From positions 1 to 5,457 of the forward strand of contig CALFYA010000307.1 in assembly GCA_937952925.1 (NCBI GenBank): DNA of 5,457 nucleotides, in the 5' to 3' direction. A model generated the notes under the pieces. The model did no database searches. It saw only the letters and a program-made list of their open reading frames with translations, and was not told where the DNA came from. Made by a program: the position numbers and the translations under genes. Source of the DNA: an uncultured Moraxellaceae bacterium (GTDB lineage: Bacteria > Pseudomonadota > Gammaproteobacteria > Pseudomonadales > Moraxellaceae). Shown here in pieces: positions 1 through 5,457 of this stretch (positions are counted from its first letter, which is position 1; each line of letters starts with the position of its first letter).

Positions 1-575
1 TTGCAGGCACTTATGTCGCCACCAGTGATATCAAAGCTCACCTACACACCATAGGAATTGAGGCGGAGCTACGCACCATTCAGCGTGACCTCCGAATGCT
101 TGAAGACATTTTCCCACTTGAATGTCGCGAGGATTGTATGCCGCACAGCTGGCGCTGGAAGCGACTGCCGAATACGCCAATCCGTGGACTAAACCCTACG
201 CAGGCATTGACGTTGTGTATGGTTGAGCAGCAATTACAAGATGTGATTCCTGCCCATTTGCTCAATGAATTACAGCCGTTATTTGAAAAAGCCAAAGTGG
301 TGACAGGCATGTTATCCATGGAAGAAATCACCACGCCCAAGACGACCAAGCCTTCTCGTTCTACTCAGAATGCTCAGCAAAAAGGATTTATGGATGGCAG
401 TCATTCGCCATTTGATTATTTGTTTGCTGAAGCAACGGCAATGTTGACGGGTTTATTTCATAACCCTGAGAAGGAAAAAACCAAAAAAGCACAACAGGCA
501 CTCAAAGAAGTGATCAGCTTACTTGAGCACGCGGAGTTGACGGAGTTGAGTAAAGATCTAAAGAAACTGGTTTAA
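1..575 (+). CDS. HTH protein related to WYL-regulator N-termini, without a WYL domain (5' partial)
   Basis: The reading frame is open from base 3, so the start lies before the window; 190 residues are visible up to TAA at 573-575. The visible N-terminal part (GIEAELRTIQRDLRMLEDIFP, residues about 18-38) matches the recognition helix of the DeoR-like HTH in WYL regulators. The following LECREDCMPHSWRWKR and GLNPTQALTLCMVEQQL stretches resemble the region that links HTH and WYL in that family. After about residue 104 the protein leaves the family pattern: a Thr/Ser/Lys/Gln-rich linker (about 107-130) leads to a helical tail with SPFDYLFAEATAMLTGLF and a Lys/Glu/Leu-rich end. No WYL motif follows in any frame before the next gene, so this looks like a DNA-binding protein with a replaced C-terminal half. 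The ATG at 96 falls inside the conserved HTH region and is not the real start. HTH kinship is fairly sure; the role of the tail is unknown. Confidence 0.72.
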   Translation, partial: AGTYVATSDIKAHLHTIGIEAELRTIQRDLRMLEDIFPLECREDCMPHSWRWKRLPNTPIRGLNPTQALTLCMVEQQLQDVIPAHLLNELQPLFEKAKVVTGMLSMEEITTPKTTKPSRSTQNAQQKGFMDGSHSPFDYLFAEATAMLTGLFHNPEKEKTKKAQQALKEVISLLEHAELTELSKDLKKLV

Positions 576-606
576 CCAGTGAGCTTTGGATGTGCAGCGA
601 CAGGAC

Positions 607-611
607 AGGAG
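607..611 (+). promoter_or_regulatory. Ribosome binding site fixing the zinc-ribbon start
   Basis: AGGAG lies 5 nt before the ATG at 617. The alternative in-frame ATG at 590 has no comparable purine-rich site and would add nine residues upstream of the conserved cysteine region, so 617 is preferred. Confidence 0.7.
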
Positions 612-616
612 TGATC

Positions 617-814
617 ATGAGCGGACACCATTTACAACGGCAGTGCAAGGTGTGTGAGGCTTGCGGTTGGATGAGACCTTGCCCACCGTTAACCGATTGT
701 ACCACGCATGGCATTTGTGAGCGTTGTGGCAGCCATCAAGTGCGATATCGACGCAGTTGGGGGATGTTGGCGGATCAGCTAGAGCGTCTGTGGATTGTGA
801 TTAAACGCTCATAA
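617..814 (+). CDS. Small zinc-ribbon protein, 65 aa
   Basis: A short basic protein with seven cysteines (C10, C13, C16, C22, C28, C34, C37). The pairs CEACG (13-17) and CERCG (34-38) are typical zinc knuckles, giving the two CxxCG halves of a zinc ribbon; H31 and H40 could also contribute. The C-terminal third (about 42-65) is Arg- and Trp-containing and probably helical (YRRSWGMLADQLERLW). There is no signal peptide or membrane segment, so a cytoplasmic protein that binds nucleic acid or a protein partner is likely, but no function is recognised. It starts 41 nt after the HTH gene with its own good ribosome binding site and the two are probably co-transcribed. Zinc binding is inferred from cysteine spacing only. 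Confidence 0.72.
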   Translation: MSGHHLQRQCKVCEACGWMRPCPPLTDCTTHGICERCGSHQVRYRRSWGMLADQLERLWIVIKRS

Positions 815-828
815 TTGATCCAATCCTG

Positions 829-843
829 TGACACCACCTGTCA
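829..843. promoter_or_regulatory. TGACA-N5-TGTCA dyad, candidate operator
   Basis: Perfect 5-bp inverted repeat: TGACA (829-833), five bases, TGTCA (839-843). A third TGACA copy is at 885-889. The size and symmetry suit a dimeric HTH repressor, possibly the WYL protein encoded downstream. Binding is inference. Confidence 0.35.
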
Positions 844-892
844 AGGCTTGTCGCGATACTGCCGATCAGTGTGGTGATCGCGCTTGACAGGT
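836..892. repeat. Large interrupted inverted repeat
   Basis: Outer arms ACCTGTCAAG (836-845) and CTTGACAGGT (883-892) are exact reverse complements over 10 bp. Inside, CGCGAT (852-857) and ATCGCG (877-882) also pair, leaving a 6-nt bulge (846-851) on the left side only. An alternative inner hairpin CGATCA (863-868)/TGATCG (875-880) competes with the second stem. No T-run follows, so a simple terminator is unlikely; an operator pair, a structured transcript or a recombination site are possible. Confidence 0.55.
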
Positions 893-986
893 TGCCAAAA
901 AATAGGCGACCGCACGGCAAAACCCAGATTTGAGGTTGAGGGGCATCCCAATATCCTCTAGTCTTGGTGAGCCACGGATAAATCAA

Positions 987-1001
987 GCAACAATCAGTTG
1001 C
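987..1001. promoter_or_regulatory. GCAAC-N5-GTTGC dyad just before the WYL gene
   Basis: Perfect 5-bp arms, GCAAC (987-991) and GTTGC (997-1001), with a 5-nt spacer, ending 25 nt before the ATG. The arm and spacer lengths equal those of the dyad at 829-843 but the bases differ. The position would suit autorepression. Confidence 0.3.
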
Positions 1002-1026
1002 ACACGATTCGGCATACATCGAGTGA

Positions 1027-1941
1027 ATGGAAGACATGGGTACCAAAACCAACGAGCTATTAGCTCATCGCCTCGCGGACATGCTGTATCGCCTCAACCA
1101 AGGTGAAACGCTCGATCCCAAACAGCTTGCAGAGCACTATCGCACCAGTGTCCGCACCGTATACCGTGATCTGACGGAGCGCTTTGCTTATCTCCCCATC
1201 CAGAAAGTTGAGCATGGCTATCGTTTAGATACCAGCTATCTAGGGAAGCTGGATTTTCAAGATATCAAGCATTTTGCCGCCCTGTCTGGTGTGGTGGGCA
1301 TGTTTCCCAGTTTTGATCGAGACTTTCTGCGCCAGCTGCTCGACAGTCGTGCCAGTCTGGCCTATGCCAGCAAAGGTCAATCATTTGAAGATGCCTCCTT
1401 ATTTAAGCATCTATTTGAACTGCTCAAGCCTGCAATTGTCGATCGCATGCACATCAGCTTTGTGTATAAAGACAAGCGCCGCCATGTTGAGCCCTACAAG
1501 CTGATTCATCATCGTGGCTGCTGGTACTTGGCAGCAGTCCATCAAGGCATTCTCAAAGCCTATCGCCTCAGCAAGGTCAGTGATGTTCAAGTGCGTGCTG
1601 ACTTGCCTGTATTTACCCATGATCAGGCGATCGTCGATCAACTCAAGCATGAAGACAGCATTTGGTTTGGTCTACAAAAGCAAGAAGTGATCTTGAGTGT
1701 GGATCACTCGGTGGCGTCTTACTTCAAAGCGCGTGCGTTATTGCCAGATCAGCAGATTATCAAGCATTTAAATGACGGTGGCTTGTTGGTCTCAAGCCAG
1801 ATGGTGAACTCGTTGCAGATTTTGCCGTTGGTGCGCTATTGGATGCCGCATTTGAAAATTATTAGTCCGGAGCCGCTCAAGCGGGAACTTGAGGATGGGA
1901 TTCGCACGTTTTTGGGTGATGAACGCCATACCAAACATTGA
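1027..1941 (+). CDS. WYL-domain transcriptional regulator (HTH-WYL-WCX), 304 aa
   Basis: Complete regulator of the WYL family, which controls many bacterial defence and stress loci, usually by binding operators near its own operon and sensing a ligand, probably nucleic acid or nucleotide, through the WYL fold. The N-terminal HTH covers about residues 16-67, with recognition helix SVRTVYRDLTERF (41-53) followed by a wing ending in HGYRLD. The WYL domain spans about 143-190, with the name-giving C-W-Y-L at 165-168 and the conserved arginine in AYRLSKV (R180). A WCX-like C-terminal domain covers about 219-298. The length is normal for the family. An in-frame TGA at 1024-1026 rules out a longer start; ATG 1027 has only a weak GAG before it, and ATG 1036 is a possible alternative. 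It lies 72 nt upstream of the GTPase pair on the same strand and is its likely regulator. Confidence 0.9.
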   Translation: MEDMGTKTNELLAHRLADMLYRLNQGETLDPKQLAEHYRTSVRTVYRDLTERFAYLPIQKVEHGYRLDTSYLGKLDFQDIKHFAALSGVVGMFPSFDRDFLRQLLDSRASLAYASKGQSFEDASLFKHLFELLKPAIVDRMHISFVYKDKRRHVEPYKLIHHRGCWYLAAVHQGILKAYRLSKVSDVQVRADLPVFTHDQAIVDQLKHEDSIWFGLQKQEVILSVDHSVASYFKARALLPDQQIIKHLNDGGLLVSSQMVNSLQILPLVRYWMPHLKIISPEPLKRELEDGIRTFLGDERHTKH

Positions 1942-1976
1942 TGTGATAGGGAAATGAAAGGGTTTTTTCGGCAAAA

Positions 1977-2002
1977 AGACAATATCGTCTGAAGACAATC
2001 GT
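1977..2002. promoter_or_regulatory. AGACAAT repeat cluster before the first GTPase gene
   Basis: In the 72-bp gap between regulator and GTPase genes, AGACAATATCGT (1977-1988) is repeated as AGACAATCGT (1993-2002). The first copy sits in the near-palindrome AGACAATATCGTCT (two mismatched central positions), and GTCT-GA-AGAC (1987-1996) is a second small dyad. It abuts the ribosome binding site (GAGGAG, 2003-2008), so a protein bound here, or an mRNA fold, could control the GTPase genes. The link is inferred. Confidence 0.3.
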
Positions 2003-2013
2003 GAGGAGTAAAC

Positions 2014-3717
2014 ATGTTAGCCACACAGACACAATATATCCAAGTATTGGAAGATTTAAACCAACTACTGACGGGGAGTCGGTTTTCAAAAGATGCAATA
2101 CTGCATCTCAAAACTGAGATTGAAACCATAGAGCTATTGGTTCCGGTCATCGGTGCATTTAGTGCAGGAAAAAGCAGCGTGTTAAATCGGCTGCTAGGAC
2201 AAGAAGTCTTGCCTGTTGGTATTATCCCCGAAACGGAACTAGCAACAGAAATTCGATATGCAGCACAGTCCTATATTGTCGCTCTACGCCAAGACTCCAC
2301 GATTGAACAATTTGATCTGAATCAAATGGATGAGATTAAATTGCGAGCAGCAGAATTTACTCATTTAAAATGCTACCTCAATCATCCATTGTTAAAGTCG
2401 CTAGAGCCGTTGGTGCTTGTGGATATGCCTGGCTTTGGTTCATCGCTCTCGAATCACAATAAAGCAATTGCTTACTATCTACCAAGAGGTGTTTTTTTTC
2501 TGGTGTTGGTCAGTGTAGAAGAAGGTAATCTCACCAAATCTATGCTACGCCAACTGAGTGAATTACAATCGTTTCAGCGAGATTTTATGGTGTTGGTCAG
2601 TAAAGCCAACCTGAGATCGGAAGCCGAAGTACAAGACATTGTTACGCTGTTACAGGATCAAATCGAAGATCATTTAAATAAAAAACAGCTGGTTGTCTCG
2701 GTCGGCATGGATGACTCTCAAAAGCTACTTGGCTTAATCAATCAAATCAATCCGAATGAGATCGTGAAGTCGTTATTCAATCATATCCTGATGAGTCATT
2801 TCCATGATTTAATGGATAATATCAATTTTTCAAAATCCACACTTGATAAAAACGATGATAACAACGAAAAAAATATTAAAATCCTGCAAGACAGCTTAAA
2901 AAAGTTAGAGTCTGATCGACAAGATATGCTGTGCACTTTTGATCAAAATCATGTGCACAATATTGCTGACAGATGTATTTCTTATATTGGAATTAGCCTA
3001 AATAAAAATATTGATGAATTGGTTCATTTGCTTAGCAAAGGCAGCCAAGAACGGTTTTCATCAGAGGTCTCTGAAATTATCCGTACAAGCTTAACGGAGA
3101 AATTACAAGAAGAAATCAAAACTGTGAGCAAATTGGCGATAGAAGATTTTTCTATGATTATTAAAAATATTAATATTAATACTGGGGGGAGTGAGGTTGA
3201 TATGGAGTGGGTCGGAAATCTGTCAGCAAGAGTCAATGATTCGATGGAAAAAATCAGTATCGTCAGCTCTAAGATGCAAGATATTTTAGCAAAAAAAGAA
3301 GATGTTAATAAATGGTTTAAAGCCACAGCAGCAGTGCTGGCTATTACTACAACTGTGGTAGCACCTGCTGTGGAATTAATCATTCTATTTTTGCCTGAGA
3401 TTTTAGGATTTTTCAGTAAAATTGGTCAAGAAGATCGTATCCGGCAGAAGGTTCAATCTGAAATATTTCCACAAATTAAATCAAAACTAAGGCCAGTAGT
3501 TTTAGACCTCGCAGCCGATCGGGTTCGAGAGTTGGTTCAAGATATTGGTCAGTCTTTTGAGTCTGAAATCGCTCATAAAATGAAAATTTTGCAACAATTA
3601 GAGTCTGAGCGTGAGCAACAACACTTCGATCTCAACAAGGCAAAAGCCGAATTGCAGCATCTTGAAGATGCGATTGAGCAACTATTGAAAACCATCACAT
3701 ACACCAAGGAAGCATAA
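2014..3717 (+). CDS. Dynamin-like GTPase 1, with hydrophobic membrane segment, 567 aa
   Basis: Large GTPase of the bacterial dynamin type, a family that assembles on membranes and remodels or tethers them using GTP. The G domain fills about residues 40-260: P-loop GAFSAGKSS (47-55), a switch I region GIIPETELATEIRY with likely catalytic T78, and G3 motif DMPG (137-140). The G4 position reads SKAN (196-199) in place of [N/T]KxD. A long helical stalk follows (about 265-430), with an Asn/Asp/Lys-rich stretch at 279-287. Residues about 436-468 form a strongly hydrophobic stretch that could be the membrane-inserting paddle or a helical hairpin. The C-terminus (about 500-560) is coiled-coil-like and would return along the stalk. 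The start is firm: GAGGAG (2003-2008) lies 5 nt before the ATG. It is paralogous to the next gene; both open with a QxQYIQ-type helix. Family assignment is strong; an Eleos/LeoA-like defence role is inferred. Confidence 0.88.
   Translation: MLATQTQYIQVLEDLNQLLTGSRFSKDAILHLKTEIETIELLVPVIGAFSAGKSSVLNRLLGQEVLPVGIIPETELATEIRYAAQSYIVALRQDSTIEQFDLNQMDEIKLRAAEFTHLKCYLNHPLLKSLEPLVLVDMPGFGSSLSNHNKAIAYYLPRGVFFLVLVSVEEGNLTKSMLRQLSELQSFQRDFMVLVSKANLRSEAEVQDIVTLLQDQIEDHLNKKQLVVSVGMDDSQKLLGLINQINPNEIVKSLFNHILMSHFHDLMDNINFSKSTLDKNDDNNEKNIKILQDSLKKLESDRQDMLCTFDQNHVHNIADRCISYIGISLNKNIDELVHLLSKGSQERFSSEVSEIIRTSLTEKLQEEIKTVSKLAIEDFSMIIKNININTGGSEVDMEWVGNLSARVNDSMEKISIVSSKMQDILAKKEDVNKWFKATAAVLAITTTVVAPAVELIILFLPEILGFFSKIGQEDRIRQKVQSEIFPQIKSKLRPVVLDLAADRVRELVQDIGQSFESEIAHKMKILQQLESEREQQHFDLNKAKAELQHLEDAIEQLLKTITYTKEA
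3319..3417 (+). other. Encoded membrane-inserting segment of GTPase 1
   Basis: Codes for residues about 436-468, rich in Ala, Val, Ile, Leu and Phe (ATAAVLAITTTVV, then VELIILFLPEILGFF) with a Pro-Ala break between the halves, suggesting a helical hairpin dipping into the bilayer. Such segments in bacterial dynamins sit at the tip of the stalk, as in the Nostoc BDLP paddle. GTPase 2 has no equally hydrophobic stretch. Confidence 0.55.
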
Positions 3718-3719
3718 AT

Positions 3720-5306
3720 ATGAAAACTCAGCAACAATATATTCAGTATCTCAGTGAGTGTATCAACCTACTCAAAGAGACGTCGTTTAGTACTGAGAAG
3801 TTGAAGAGCATTCGATCAGCCCTCGAGTCAACCACCTGTTTTGTTCCTATCATGGGAGCATTCAGCTCAGGAAAAAGCTCACTGATTAATCAGTTGCTTG
3901 GCGAATCAGTTTTGGCCGTTGGAATTACACCCGAAACAGAGCTTCCCACAGCGTTACGCTATAGCGATACACCTCATATTATTGCGACATGTCATGATAA
4001 GACCACGCAGCATTTTGCAATTGATCAACTGAGTCTCGTGCAACAGCAGGCGGCTCAATGGGCATATATCAGTCTGTACCTTGACCATCCACTACTCCAA
4101 TCCCTGTCACCCTTGGTGCTCGTGGATATGCCCGGTTTTGCAACGTATGAAGGTCGCTATCAAGTGGCTGATACACCATTTATTCAACATGCGATTCGAG
4201 CCTTTGTTCTGATTTCTGCTGAACAAGGAACACTGTCGAAAGTAGTTGTTGAAGAGCTAGAACAACTGAAGTCAATGCAAATTGACTGTGCAGTGATTCT
4301 CAGCAAATCCAATCTCAAGGCGACCAGCGACATCGAAGTGATTGCACAACACTTAAGCTCAGAACTTGCAGATATAGACTGTTCACTTGTCGCTTGTGTA
4401 GGAGTTGACGATGTGTCACGTCAGTTACTCCCACTACTGCAACAGCTCAATCCCGATCAATTCATCCATCAGTTATTTTTACCAAAAATACAACACGCGG
4501 CAGATGATATATTTAGTTTGATTGGATTTCAAAAAAGTGGACTGCATAAGGATCAAAAAGATGTTGAAGTTGATATGCAATCCATACAAAAAGATATCTC
4601 AGCATTGAAGTTTTCTCAAAGTCAACTAAAGACAGATATGGAGTATCTGGCATCTGAATCATTCATAAACTATCAAATTAGTCAAGTGAGCCATGAACTT
4701 AAAAAAAACCAACAAATGTTAGCAGCAGATTTTGTGAATCGAGGCTGTCAACACATCTATTTAATAAATCGCATGATTGATCTGATTAAATCAATTTTAA
4801 CCCAAAAAATTGAGGAGCAAATTCAAGTTTTTAGCAATAAAATACTCAAGATATACTCCACCCAGATTGCCAATATTGATCTGAGCTTCTTGCAACAGAG
4901 AATCAATACTGATCAGAAAAAGACACAGCAAGGGATATTGTCAGTATTATACCAATGTTTTGACAGGATCATTCGTTCCCTCCGGAAGATATTGCCAGCA
5001 TCGTTTTCAAATCTGGTCAACGACTACCAAGAACAGCAGATCAATATCAAGCTAGAGCAAGACATTTTCCCTGCAATCAAGACCATCTTACAACAACATC
5101 TAGGGCAAGCCCTGATCCAGAAGCTCCACGCCATTGATCAACAGATCAGCGCGGATATCTTGCAGCAACTTGAGCAAAAACAGGTTTTGCTTGAGCAATT
5201 GCAGAAGACCCTATCTCAGGCGAGGGTGGATGCACAGCAGCAAAAAGACCAGTTGAGAGATTTAGAGGTTGCATTCTACAATCTCTCAGAAACTGTATTG
5301 TATTAA
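3720..5306 (+). CDS. Dynamin-like GTPase 2, 528 aa
   Basis: Second bacterial dynamin-like GTPase, paralogous to the gene before it. P-loop GAFSSGKSS (46-54), switch I GITPETELPTALRY with likely catalytic T77, and G3 DMPG (136-139) align directly with its partner; G4 again reads SKSN (195-198), not [N/T]KxD. The helical part (about 260-520) is rich in Gln and Lys, with coiled-coil-like segments near 280-310 and 475-517. The shared motif [D/E]IFPxIK occurs at 448-454. Where the partner has its hydrophobic segment, this protein has a shorter amphipathic, basic stretch (about 405-432: GILSVLYQCFDRIIRSLRKI), so it may associate with membranes only peripherally or through its partner. The ATG is 2 nt after the previous stop codon, with AAGGAAG (3706-3712) inside the upstream gene, pointing to translational coupling and balanced amounts of both proteins. 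Family assignment is strong; the cellular role is inferred. Confidence 0.87.
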   Translation: MKTQQQYIQYLSECINLLKETSFSTEKLKSIRSALESTTCFVPIMGAFSSGKSSLINQLLGESVLAVGITPETELPTALRYSDTPHIIATCHDKTTQHFAIDQLSLVQQQAAQWAYISLYLDHPLLQSLSPLVLVDMPGFATYEGRYQVADTPFIQHAIRAFVLISAEQGTLSKVVVEELEQLKSMQIDCAVILSKSNLKATSDIEVIAQHLSSELADIDCSLVACVGVDDVSRQLLPLLQQLNPDQFIHQLFLPKIQHAADDIFSLIGFQKSGLHKDQKDVEVDMQSIQKDISALKFSQSQLKTDMEYLASESFINYQISQVSHELKKNQQMLAADFVNRGCQHIYLINRMIDLIKSILTQKIEEQIQVFSNKILKIYSTQIANIDLSFLQQRINTDQKKTQQGILSVLYQCFDRIIRSLRKILPASFSNLVNDYQEQQINIKLEQDIFPAIKTILQQHLGQALIQKLHAIDQQISADILQQLEQKQVLLEQLQKTLSQARVDAQQQKDQLRDLEVAFYNLSETVLY

Positions 5307-5323
5307 ACATTAGGAGCCAAATC

Positions 5324-5457
5324 ATGCAAACAAAAATTCAGCAGTTGATTGATTTTAGCAAAGCAGTTAAGAGCTTTACTCCTGATCAATCTAGTGACAG
5401 ATCAGGAGTGGCTTCACAAATATCTGAGTTGCGTGTCAAACATGCCATTGATGATCC
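5324..5457 (+). CDS. Start of a further operon gene (3' partial), product unknown
   Basis: ATG at 5324 follows a very good ribosome binding site, AGGAG (5312-5316), 7 nt upstream and only 17 nt after the stop of GTPase 2. The frame stays open to the window end, giving 44 full codons beginning MQTKIQQLIDFSKAVKSF and ending with RVKHAIDD. The visible part looks helical and soluble, with no signal peptide, membrane segment or P-loop yet. The opening recalls the Gln-rich helix that begins both GTPases, so a third dynamin-like subunit whose P-loop lies beyond the edge is one possibility, and an accessory protein is another. It is almost certainly part of the same operon; the function cannot be read here. 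Confidence 0.72.
   Translation, partial: MQTKIQQLIDFSKAVKSFTPDQSSDRSGVASQISELRVKHAIDD
5378..5409 (+). repeat. Perfect 10-bp inverted repeat within the start of the last gene
   Basis: ACTCCTGATC (5378-5387) and GATCAGGAGT (5400-5409) are exact reverse complements around a 12-nt loop, with possible G-U pairs extending the base. It falls 55-86 nt after the start codon of the last gene. In mRNA it would form a stable hairpin, but no T-run follows, so it is not a standard terminator. Confidence 0.55.

Larger units (their letters stand above)
815..1026. promoter_or_regulatory. Intergenic control region before the WYL regulator
   Basis: This 212-bp non-coding stretch separates the HTH/zinc-ribbon pair from the WYL operon and should hold the operon promoter. 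It contains three dyads, listed separately. A weak sigma70-like pair, TTGAGG (930-935) and TATCCT (952-957) with a 16-nt spacer, is the best promoter I can find; each hexamer matches consensus at only 4 of 6 positions. A perfect TTGACA (884-889) lies in the right arm of the large inverted repeat but has no -10 box at a proper distance. No stem followed by a T-run is seen, so no terminator can be called for the upstream genes. Confidence 0.45.

Noticed and set aside
96..98. ATG as start of the first gene
   Set aside because: The frame is open back to the window edge and the conserved HTH sequence runs through this Met, so it is internal.
80..349. Minus-strand open frame opposite the first gene
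   Set aside because: Its product has no recognisable domain and it is antisense to a frame with clear HTH similarity. The other minus-strand frames (514-714, 801-1052, 1411-1650, 1792-2150, 3024-3383) fail in the same way.
590..592. Earlier ATG for the zinc-ribbon gene
   Set aside because: No good ribosome binding site, whereas ATG 617 has AGGAG at 5 nt spacing.
890..911. GGTTGCC/GGCGACC hairpin with an A-rich loop as a terminator
   Set aside because: The stem has a mismatch or wobble, and neither strand has a T-run after it.
884..912. Promoter from the perfect TTGACA at 884-889
   Set aside because: At 15-19 nt downstream there is only GC-rich sequence with no -10-like hexamer; the TTGACA is better explained as part of the inverted repeat.
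1274..1504. Plus-strand frame inside the WYL gene
   Set aside because: It overlaps strongly supported HTH-WYL coding sequence in another frame and has no domain or ribosome binding site.
1961..1980. T-run followed by A-run (TTTTTT CGGC AAAAA) as a terminator between the WYL and GTPase genes
   Set aside because: The stem is only A-T pairs with no GC-rich part and no T-run after it; it would be too weak to end transcription.

Overview
The window looks like accessory-island DNA from a gammaproteobacterium with moderate to low GC. Codon and base use would suit Acinetobacter or a relative, but no marker gene fixes the taxon, so this is a tentative inference. All convincing genes lie on the plus strand, and no tRNA, rRNA, CRISPR array, transposase or IS end was seen.

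Left part (1-814): the 3' end of a gene for an HTH protein related to the N-terminal half of WYL regulators but apparently lacking a WYL domain, followed 41 nt later by a 65-aa cysteine-rich zinc-ribbon protein with a clear ribosome binding site. Next is a 212-bp intergenic region (815-1026) with several dyads: TGACA-N5-TGTCA, a larger interrupted inverted repeat with perfect 10-bp arms, and GCAAC-N5-GTTGC just before the next gene. These are plausible operators.

Main part (1027-5457): a complete 304-aa HTH-WYL-WCX transcriptional regulator, then two tandem, clearly paralogous dynamin-like GTPases (567 and 528 aa) separated by only 2 nt, then the start of a further gene (5324 onward, cut by the window edge). 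Strong Shine-Dalgarno sequences precede both GTPase genes and the last gene. The tight spacing argues for one transcript. Only the first GTPase has a long hydrophobic segment that could insert into a membrane, while the second has an amphipathic stretch at the corresponding place, so the two may form an asymmetric heteromeric membrane-remodelling machine. Both have S-K-x-N where GTPases usually have [N/T]-K-x-D.

Best reading: a WYL-controlled operon with a paired bacterial dynamin system. It resembles in layout the LeoA/LeoBC (Eleos) anti-phage systems and other two-gene bacterial dynamin pairs such as Campylobacter DLP1/DLP2. The defence role is inferred from gene family and context and is not shown by the sequence alone.
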